From the NCBI GenBank assembly GCA_902493795.1, contig CABUQZ010000022.1, forward strand, positions 1-28,374: a DNA stretch of 28,374 nucleotides, in the 5' to 3' direction. Below, piece after piece: positions 24,086 through 28,374 of this stretch. Made by a program: the position numbers and the translations under genes. Below the pieces are notes generated by a model. That model was not told where the DNA came from, made no database searches, and saw only the letters and a program-made list of their open reading frames with translations. How positions within the stretch are numbered: position 1 is the first letter of the stretch; the number at the start of each line of letters is the position of its first letter. This stretch comes from an uncultured Clostridium sp. (GTDB taxonomy: Bacteria > Bacillota_I > Bacilli_A > RF39 > UBA660).

Positions 24086-25644
24086 ATAAAATATATAATG
24101 CTGCGCTTTACATAAGACTTTCGCGTGAAGATGATGACAAAGTATATGAAAGTGAAAGTATTACTAATCAAAAAAGTTTATTATTTCAGTATGTAAAGGA
24201 AAATAATTTAAAAGTTCATGATCTTTATATTGATGATGGATATTCAGGAACTAGTTTTGATAGACCTCAATTTAAAAGATTGTTAAGTGATATAGAATTG
24301 GGCAAAGTAAATTTGGTTATTACTAAAGATATGTCTAGACTTGGAAGAGATTATATAGGAACTGGTAATTTAATTGAAAGGTTTTTTCCAGAACATAATG
24401 TTAGGTATATTGCTATTTTAGATAATGTTGATACTTTTTTAGATAGTTCTAACAATGATATAGCACCATTTAAAGCAATAATGAATGATATGTATGCTAA
24501 AGATATTTCAAAAAAAATAAGATCTAGTTTAAAAGCAAAACAAAAAGAAGGAAAATGGGTAGGTGGTAGACCTCCTTTTGGGTATATTCAAGATAAAGAA
24601 GATAAAAATCATTTGGTAATAAATAATGAACAAGCATTAGTAGTAAAAAGAATATTTAATATGTGTCTTGAAGGATTAACTTACTTTAATATAGCAAGAA
24701 AGTTAACGGATGAAGGAATTAAGACACCTTCAGAGTATTATAGTTTTATTTGGAAGAATAATCATAATGTAAAATATGGACAATGGCATTCGAAAACAGT
24801 TAGAGATATTCTAACAAACAGAATGTATATAGGGGATATGGTACAAAATAAAAGAAGTAAACTTAATTATAAAGTAAAAAGAATAGTTAAGAATAATGAA
24901 TGTGATTACATTATTATAGAGAATACTCATAAAGCCATTATTGATAAAGATTTGTTTTATGAAGTTCAAAAAAGAATACCTAAAAATAAAGGAAGAAATG
25001 AAAAAAAGGAAATTCATTTGTTAGATGGACTATTATATTGTGGTGACTGTGGACATCGCATTTCTGTAACTTCGAGAAGAAAAAAAGATAATAGATGTTA
25101 TACAGTGTGTAATTATTACAGGACTTATATGAAACAAAAGTTATGTACTACTCACTCTAATAATTATGATAATTTAGAAAAAGCAATAATTAGATCTTTA
25201 TCACAAATATGTTTAAACCGTATTAATCAAGATAAAATTAAAAATAGTGTTATAAATAATTTAAAAGAAAAAGAAAATGATAAAATTAATAATAAAAAGG
25301 AATTAGATTTATTAATTAATGATATAAGACAAATTAATGATAATTTGGATATTATTTATATTCATAAATTAAATAAAAAGATAACTGAAAAACAATTTGA
25401 AAGAGTAAAAGGAAAATTAGAAAACGAATTAAATATTAAACAGGAAAGATATAATAAATTAAGTAAGGATATGAAGAATATTATAAATAAAGAATCGAAA
25501 AATAAAATGGTTGGTGAATTTATTGATAAGTTTTTATCTATGAAAGAACTTAGTAGAGAGTTAATAATTAATTTAATTGATAGAATCCTAATATTTGAAG
25601 ATAAAACTGTGAACATTATAGTAACATTTAGTAATAATCATTAA
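24079..25644 (+). CDS. large serine recombinase
   Basis: 521 residues from TTG 24079. Residues 5-150 form the resolvase catalytic domain: YIRLSRED with nucleophile Ser15, DDGYSGTSFDRPQFKRLL, then ITKDMSRLGRDYIGTG with the active-site Arg residues, and NDIAPFKAIMND. Residues about 160-270 are the Recombinase domain (VKRIFNMCLEGLTYFNIARKL...). Residues about 310-370 are a zinc ribbon (LLYCGDCGHR ... CNYY ... CTTHS). The rest is a long coiled coil, used by such integrases to control synapsis. All key residues are intact, so it should be active. It lies inside the element whose ends define its likely att sites. Very AT-rich codon use, like the flanks. Confidence 0.95.
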   Translation: MLNKIYNAALYIRLSREDDDKVYESESITNQKSLLFQYVKENNLKVHDLYIDDGYSGTSFDRPQFKRLLSDIELGKVNLVITKDMSRLGRDYIGTGNLIERFFPEHNVRYIAILDNVDTFLDSSNNDIAPFKAIMNDMYAKDISKKIRSSLKAKQKEGKWVGGRPPFGYIQDKEDKNHLVINNEQALVVKRIFNMCLEGLTYFNIARKLTDEGIKTPSEYYSFIWKNNHNVKYGQWHSKTVRDILTNRMYIGDMVQNKRSKLNYKVKRIVKNNECDYIIIENTHKAIIDKDLFYEVQKRIPKNKGRNEKKEIHLLDGLLYCGDCGHRISVTSRRKKDNRCYTVCNYYRTYMKQKLCTTHSNNYDNLEKAIIRSLSQICLNRINQDKIKNSVINNLKEKENDKINNKKELDLLINDIRQINDNLDIIYIHKLNKKITEKQFERVKGKLENELNIKQERYNKLSKDMKNIINKESKNKMVGEFIDKFLSMKELSRELIINLIDRILIFEDKTVNIIVTFSNNH

Positions 25645-25671
25645 TTTTGAAACAATAATAGTAAAATATAA

Positions 25672-25703
25672 TTGACAAATGTATATACTTTGTATATACT
25701 TTG
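25672..25703 (+). promoter_or_regulatory. mazEF promoter with tandem 11-bp repeats
   Basis: TTGACA (25672-25677), 17 bp, TATACT (25695-25700). The spacer and -10 hold two adjacent copies of TATATACTTTG (25682-25692 and 25693-25703). The second copy includes the -10 box, so a bound repressor would block polymerase. Self-repression by MazE or MazEF is the likely use. Confidence 0.75.
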
Positions 25704-25722
25704 TTTGAGTGGAGATGATTCT

Positions 25723-25965
25723 ATGGAGGCAAGACTTCAAAAGTGGGGAAATTCTGATGGAATTAGAATTCCTAGTAGTATTTTAAAATCTTTAAATTTA
25801 AAAACTAATGATATATTAAATATAGAGCAAGAAGATGACAAAATAGTTATTAGTATTCCAAAGAAAAAGAAGATATCTTTAGAAGAGAGATTTAAAAATT
25901 ATCATGGTAATAATTTAGCTAAAGATTTTTCTTGGGATGATCCTATGGGGAAAGAAATATGGTAA
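25723..25965 (+). CDS. mazE: MazE-like antitoxin (AbrB/SpoVT fold)
   Basis: 80 residues from the ATG at 25723, which follows GGAGATGA; the upstream frame extension runs through the promoter and is not used. Residues 1-45 form the swapped-hairpin AbrB-type DNA-binding domain (LQKWGNSDGIRIPSSIL ... NDILNIEQEDDKIVIS). The acidic/aromatic tail (FSWDDPMGKEIW) is what MazE uses to wrap and block MazF. Its last 7 nt overlap mazF, the usual arrangement. Together with MazF it would make loss of the element costly for the cell. Confidence 0.9.
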   Translation: MEARLQKWGNSDGIRIPSSILKSLNLKTNDILNIEQEDDKIVISIPKKKKISLEERFKNYHGNNLAKDFSWDDPMGKEIW

Positions 25966-26300
25966 AAAAATACATTCCAAAGCAAGGTGATATTGTTTAT
26001 TTGGATTTTAATCCTATAAAGGGACATGAGCAAGCAGGAGTTAGACCAGCCGTTGTTATAAGTACTAATGCTTTTAACCAAAATACTAAAATGGTTATTC
26101 TGTGTCCTATTACATCAAATACTAAAGAATTTCCGACGCATTATATTTTAGAAGAAACTATAAGTGTACATGGTTCAGTTTTATGCGAGCACATAAGAAG
26201 TGTAGATTATGAAACTAGAAATTTAAAATTTGTCGAAAAATTAAGTGATAATGATTTTGTAAGTGTAATTACATTATTAAATGCTTGTATTGAAGAATAA
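25959..26300 (+). CDS. mazF: MazF endoribonuclease toxin
   Basis: 113 residues, PemK/MazF fold: GDIVYLDFNPIKGHEQAGVRPAVVIS carries the G-x-E-x-x-x-x-RPAVV motif with the catalytic Arg, followed by PITSNTKEFPTHY with the catalytic Thr/Ser region, then SVLCEHIRSVDYETR. It would cut mRNA at short specific sites; the site is not readable. It overlaps mazE by 7 nt. Its stop codon is 19 nt before the right attachment core, so it is the last gene of the element. No terminator follows inside the element, so mazEF transcripts may run into the coat-gene tail. Confidence 0.93.
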   Translation: MVKKYIPKQGDIVYLDFNPIKGHEQAGVRPAVVISTNAFNQNTKMVILCPITSNTKEFPTHYILEETISVHGSVLCEHIRSVDYETRNLKFVEKLSDNDFVSVITLLNACIEE

Positions 26301-26319
26301 TCTATCAAAAAATGGCAAT

Positions 26320-26326
26320 CACATGT
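26320..26326. repeat. right attachment core of the coat-gene element
   Basis: CACATGT, the same heptamer as at 23669-23675 and in the same orientation. The wider junction is GGCAATCACATGTTTGCCCA. Confidence 0.85.
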
Positions 26327-26456
26327 TTGCCCAATAAGAACAAGAATAATTAACAATCATGTTTATAGACATACATATAGTCCAGCATATTCTTGCTGCG
26401 AAGAGAATGTATGTAGTAACATTCAATGTGGTTCATGTTGCGGTTTCAATAGATAA
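26327..26456 (+). pseudogene. CotD-family spore coat protein, 3' part of the interrupted gene
   Basis: The frame TGC CCA ATA AGA ... to TAA 26454-26456 encodes 42 residues beginning CPIRTRIINNHVYRHTYSPA, then YSCCEENVCSNIQCGSCCG. This Cys/His-rich tail is the typical end of CotD-like coat proteins. It has no start codon or ribosome binding site: upstream, the same frame runs back to the stop codon of mazF without ATG, GTG or TTG. It can only be translated after recombination with the 5' part at 23473. The reading frame is undamaged, which argues that it is still selected rather than decaying. Confidence 0.88.
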
Positions 26457-26482
26457 AATAATTATTTTAAATTTGAATTATT

Positions 26483-26518
26483 AGACTGTTTACATATTTA
26501 TTTGTTAACAGTCTTTTT
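26483..26518 (+). terminator. terminator after the coat-gene tail
   Basis: AGACTGTT (26483-26490) and AACAGTCT (26507-26514), then T. It lies outside the element and so would end the rejoined coat-gene transcript. Confidence 0.85.
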
Positions 26519-26529
26519 ATTTGTTTTAT

Positions 26530-26571
26530 AAAAAAAAGACAAATAAGTTTTTAATCTCATCTGTCTTTTTT
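26530..26571 (-). terminator. terminator of the minus-strand orphan gene, probably bidirectional
   Basis: AAAAGACA (ending 26541) pairs with TGTCTTTTTT (26562-26571). A-runs on one side and T-runs on the other give a T-tract on both strands. Confidence 0.8.
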
Positions 26572-26603
26572 ATTAAAATAGTTGTATTTTAATGTATTTT
26601 TAA

Positions 26604-26921
26604 TTATTTTGTATGAACTGTTTCTTCTGCTTCGTTCTTTTCTCTTCCAGCTCCAGCTAATTTTTCTACAAATACATTATTTCTTTCTTCATCATTTTTA
26701 GCTTCATAATATTTATTAAATAAACCTATCATTTCATCAACGTTAGAATATTCAATTAAATTACCAAGATATTTTACTGGAAATGGAACGCCATTAAATA
26801 TAAAATCTGCAGAATATACTGGTAATGCTTGTGCTATTGCACTTGCTTCTAACATTCCATCCCAACAATTTCCTCCTGGTTTACATTGTAGTGTCATCTT
26901 TGCTAAATTTGTTTTTTCCAT
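26604..26921 (-). CDS. small protein of unknown function
   Basis: 105 residues on the minus strand. The ATG follows AAGAAGG at about 10-nt spacing. The N-terminal part has CKPGGNCWDGMLEASAIAQAL, with two Cys six residues apart around Gly-Gly. The middle (YSADFIFNGVPFPVKYLGN) looks like a beta segment, and the C-terminal third is helical and strongly charged. No signal peptide or membrane segment. A terminator lies directly downstream. I do not recognise the family. Confidence 0.65.
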   Translation of the reverse strand: MEKTNLAKMTLQCKPGGNCWDGMLEASAIAQALPVYSADFIFNGVPFPVKYLGNLIEYSNVDEMIGLFNKYYEAKNDEERNNVFVEKLAGAGREKNEAEETVHTK

Positions 26922-27008
26922 TAAATAAGAACCTTCTTTCTTGATTTTATTATAACATAATGTTGTAAAACTTTTATGTTCTATTTAAAAAAATAATGTT
27001 ATTTGACA

Positions 27009-27034
27009 TAAAAAAACGACAATAAATATGTCGC
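27009..27034 (-). terminator. terminator of the tRNA gene
   Basis: On the minus strand GCGACA, loop TATTTAT, TGTCGT and a T-run (complement of 27009-27034), 13 nt after the tRNA CCA end. Confidence 0.85.
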
Positions 27035-27046
27035 TATAATTCAATA

Positions 27047-27123
27047 TGGTGACTCGTATGGGGTTCGGACCCATGAATACTGCCTTGAGAGGGCAGCGTG
27101 TTGAACCACTTCACCAACGAGCC
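27047..27123 (-). tRNA. tRNA-Glu (CUC anticodon)
   Basis: A full cloverleaf on the minus strand: acceptor GGCTCGT with ACGAGTC, D arm GTG/CAC with GG in the loop, anticodon stem CTGCC/GGCAG with loop CTCTCAA (anticodon CTC, codon GAG), a 5-nt variable loop, T stem ATGGG/CCCAT, discriminator A and an encoded CCA (27049-27047). The layout closely resembles B. subtilis tRNA-Glu except for the anticodon. The T loop reads TCCGAAC, with C in place of the near-universal U at position 55. Confidence 0.93.
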
Positions 27124-27220
27124 GTTTTTTTTTACAAATAATATTCTAACATAGAAAAAAAATTCATACAATAAAATTTTAAAAAAATATATTAATTTGT
27201 AGTACTAATCTAATACGTGT

Positions 27221-27237
27221 TATAATTTGTTTGGTGA
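27221..27237 (+). promoter_or_regulatory. -10 box and ribosome binding site of the EamA gene
   Basis: TATAAT (27221-27226) is followed by GGTGA (27233-27237), which sets the ATG at 27243 as start. The leader is about 10 nt. TTGTAG (27197-27202) is a possible -35. Confidence 0.55.
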
Positions 27238-27242
27238 CTCGT

Positions 27243-28100
27243 ATGAACTTATTTAACGATTGGAAATTTTGGACGATATTATATCTTATTTCTTCAATTA
27301 CATTTGCACAAGAATTTAAAAAAGCAAATAGAAATGCTAAGGATTTAGGTAGTTTAACAATACTTTTGGAAGTATTTACTGGTTTATTTGCAATTATTTT
27401 TATTCCTTTTTTTTCAATAATTTTCCCAACAAGCATTGAAACATATTTACATTTATTAACAGTTGTTATTTTATATGCTTTTGTCGACAGATTGAATGTT
27501 GAAGCAAGGTATGGTCTTGACCCTTCTGTTTTTAGTATGCTTAAACAATTATCAACAGTTTTCTTAATGATTTTTGGTTTTATCTTTTTAAAAGAAGAAC
27601 CAGTGATTACTAGAATTATTGGTGCAGTTATAATAATTTTATCTAATATCTTGTTATCCTTAGATAAAGGAAAGATTAAAATAAACAAATATTTTATTAT
27701 GAGTTTTATATCTAATTTTTTATTTGCTGTAGCAATGTTTATTAATGTAAATATATCTGATCAGTTTAACTTAGGAGTTTATACGATTATTACAGTAAGT
27801 ATTCCATCTATATTAATATTCATGTTTGGTCATCACTCAATTAAAGGGCTTATAACTGAATTTAATTTATATAATAAAACTAAATTTTTAATTTCTGCTT
27901 TTTGTTGGGCTCTTATGTTAATTTCTTCTGTTAGAGCATATCAAGTTGGAAGTGTAGCAGTTATTGCTCCAATACTTACTTTAACGTCTGTATTAAATAC
28001 ATTTTATGAATTTTTAATTTTAAAAAATAAAAATAAACTTCTTCAAAAAATTATTTGTTCTATTATGATAATTATTGGTGTTTTACTAATTAAAATGTAG
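27243..28100 (+). CDS. EamA/DMT-family membrane transporter
   Basis: 285 residues from ATG 27243, chosen because GGTGA lies 5 nt upstream. About ten hydrophobic segments form two five-helix EamA halves. The first half ends in FGFIFLKEEPVITRIIGAVIIILSNILLSL, the classic EamA last-helix pattern; the second half ends in ILTLTSVLNTFYEFLILKNKNKLLQKIICSIMIIIGVLL. DMT transporters export metabolites or amino acids or take up various solutes; the substrate cannot be read. It lies divergent to the tRNA gene and is a single-gene unit in view. Confidence 0.85.
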   Translation: MNLFNDWKFWTILYLISSITFAQEFKKANRNAKDLGSLTILLEVFTGLFAIIFIPFFSIIFPTSIETYLHLLTVVILYAFVDRLNVEARYGLDPSVFSMLKQLSTVFLMIFGFIFLKEEPVITRIIGAVIIILSNILLSLDKGKIKINKYFIMSFISNFLFAVAMFINVNISDQFNLGVYTIITVSIPSILIFMFGHHSIKGLITEFNLYNKTKFLISAFCWALMLISSVRAYQVGSVAVIAPILTLTSVLNTFYEFLILKNKNKLLQKIICSIMIIIGVLLIKM

Positions 28101-28219
28101 TTTTTTATAATCTTTATATTTTTTTGACTATAGTTTTCAACAGTTTTGTGGATATTAATTATTTTATAAACAATTTTTGTTAATAAAATTTTTTGATATT
28201 ATTTACATTAAAAATGAAG

Positions 28220-28281
28220 TTGCATTTAAGTGTTTAAGTAATAACTTTTGCTATTAAGGTTAGTTAAATAGTAAAATGCAA
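28220..28281 (+). ncRNA. long imperfect hairpin, possible small RNA or leader
   Basis: TTGCATTT (28220-28227) pairs with AAATGCAA (28274-28281), and pairing continues inward with mismatches for about 20 positions to a loop near 28245-28258. A terminator follows 22 nt later, so a transcript of roughly 120 nt is possible. Only weak promoter sequence is seen upstream (TTGTTA 28177-28182). Low confidence. Confidence 0.3.
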
Positions 28282-28303
28282 TTTTTATAAAAATATTATA
28301 ATT

Positions 28304-28336
28304 ACAAGAAAAAATGCAATTTTTTTCTTGTTTTTT
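28304..28336 (+). terminator. intrinsic terminator near the right edge
   Basis: ACAAGAAAAAA (28304-28314), loop TGCAA, then TTTTTTTCTTGT and further T. Confidence 0.75.
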
Positions 28337-28374
28337 AATGATTTTATAGTAAAATATTTTTTGAAAAAGGAAAT

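Larger units (their letters stand above)
23676..26326 (+). mobile_element. 2.65-kb serine-recombinase element interrupting a CotD-family coat gene
   Basis: The element lies between two CACATGT copies and contains a large serine recombinase, a coupled 45-residue ORF, and mazEF. Excising 2651 bp exactly rebuilds an in-frame coat gene, which fixes both ends from the sequence alone. The circular junction would read ...CAAAAAATGGCAATCACATG plus TGTGATAATTTTTGGTAG; it has imperfect dyad symmetry (CTATCAAAAAA on one side, CTACCAAAAAT on the other strand), as expected of a serine-integrase attP. There are no structural phage, conjugation or transposition genes. Known relatives in design are skin in sigK and the SP-beta prophage in spsM of B. 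subtilis. Confidence 0.9.
28101..28374. other. 274-bp intergenic region to the right edge
   Basis: No gene is visible. It holds a long imperfect hairpin (28220-28281), a terminator (28304-28336) and, at the edge, AAAAAGGAAAT, which may be the ribosome binding site of a gene starting beyond the window. Confidence 0.5.

Noticed and set aside
26326..26456. Separate small Cys-rich peptide gene
   Set aside because: There is no start codon in frame between the mazF stop and the Cys-rich segment, so it cannot be translated by itself.
27047..27060. tRNA attachment site of an integrated element
   Set aside because: The second copy lies upstream of the tRNA 5' end, not downstream of the 3' end, only 185 bp away, and no integrase is linked to it.

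Overview
The window looks like chromosomal DNA of a very AT-rich, spore-forming member of the Bacillota, probably an uncultured gut lineage. The evidence is the AT-rich codon use with TGG for Trp and TGA as stop, Shine-Dalgarno sites of the AGGAGG/AGGTGA type, a T-box leader, a NiCo-type riboswitch, a CotD-family spore coat gene and a SpoIID-like operon. I cannot name the species from sequence alone.

Layout. 1-2360 is a gene-poor flank: a start codon leaving the left edge, palindromes, an orphan secreted protein (398-1156) and a truncated substrate-binding protein (1706-2356, minus). 2497-6740 holds a membrane-anchored GH3 glycosidase, an ABC exporter and an unknown coiled-coil protein. 6821-9426 is a compact operon: five-LysM protein, small beta-sandwich protein, and a SpoIID-like protein with peptidoglycan-binding repeats. 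9619-18081 starts with pcrA and ends with ligA, genes that are neighbours in many Bacillota. Between them sit two membrane-anchored serpins, a sugar-nucleotidyltransferase-type gene, a small membrane protein and a decayed copy of the 3' end of the nucleotidyltransferase gene. 18101-20011 is asnB under an Asn-type T-box. 20114-22775 is a P-type cation ATPase under a NiCo (czcD-type) riboswitch with a terminator switch. 22830-23336 is a DUF402 protein. 26604-28374 holds a small orphan gene, a tRNA-Glu, an EamA transporter and a structured intergenic region.

The main discovery is at 23473-26456. A CotD-family coat gene is split in two by a 2.65-kb element. The first 67 codons (23473-23673) end at a CACATGT. 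The remaining 42 codons, Cys/His-rich and without a start codon, resume at an identical CACATGT 2.65 kb downstream (26320-26326). Joining the two copies restores one in-frame 110-codon gene. The element carries a large serine recombinase, a translationally coupled 45-residue upstream ORF (candidate directionality factor) and a MazEF toxin-antitoxin pair. This is the architecture of sporulation gene-interrupting elements such as skin in sigK, but very small and in a coat gene. Excision during sporulation would restore the gene; this is inferred, not shown.

Regulation. Many genes have a good -10 box only 15-30 nt before the start, with the Shine-Dalgarno site near the transcript 5' end. Intrinsic terminators separate most units.
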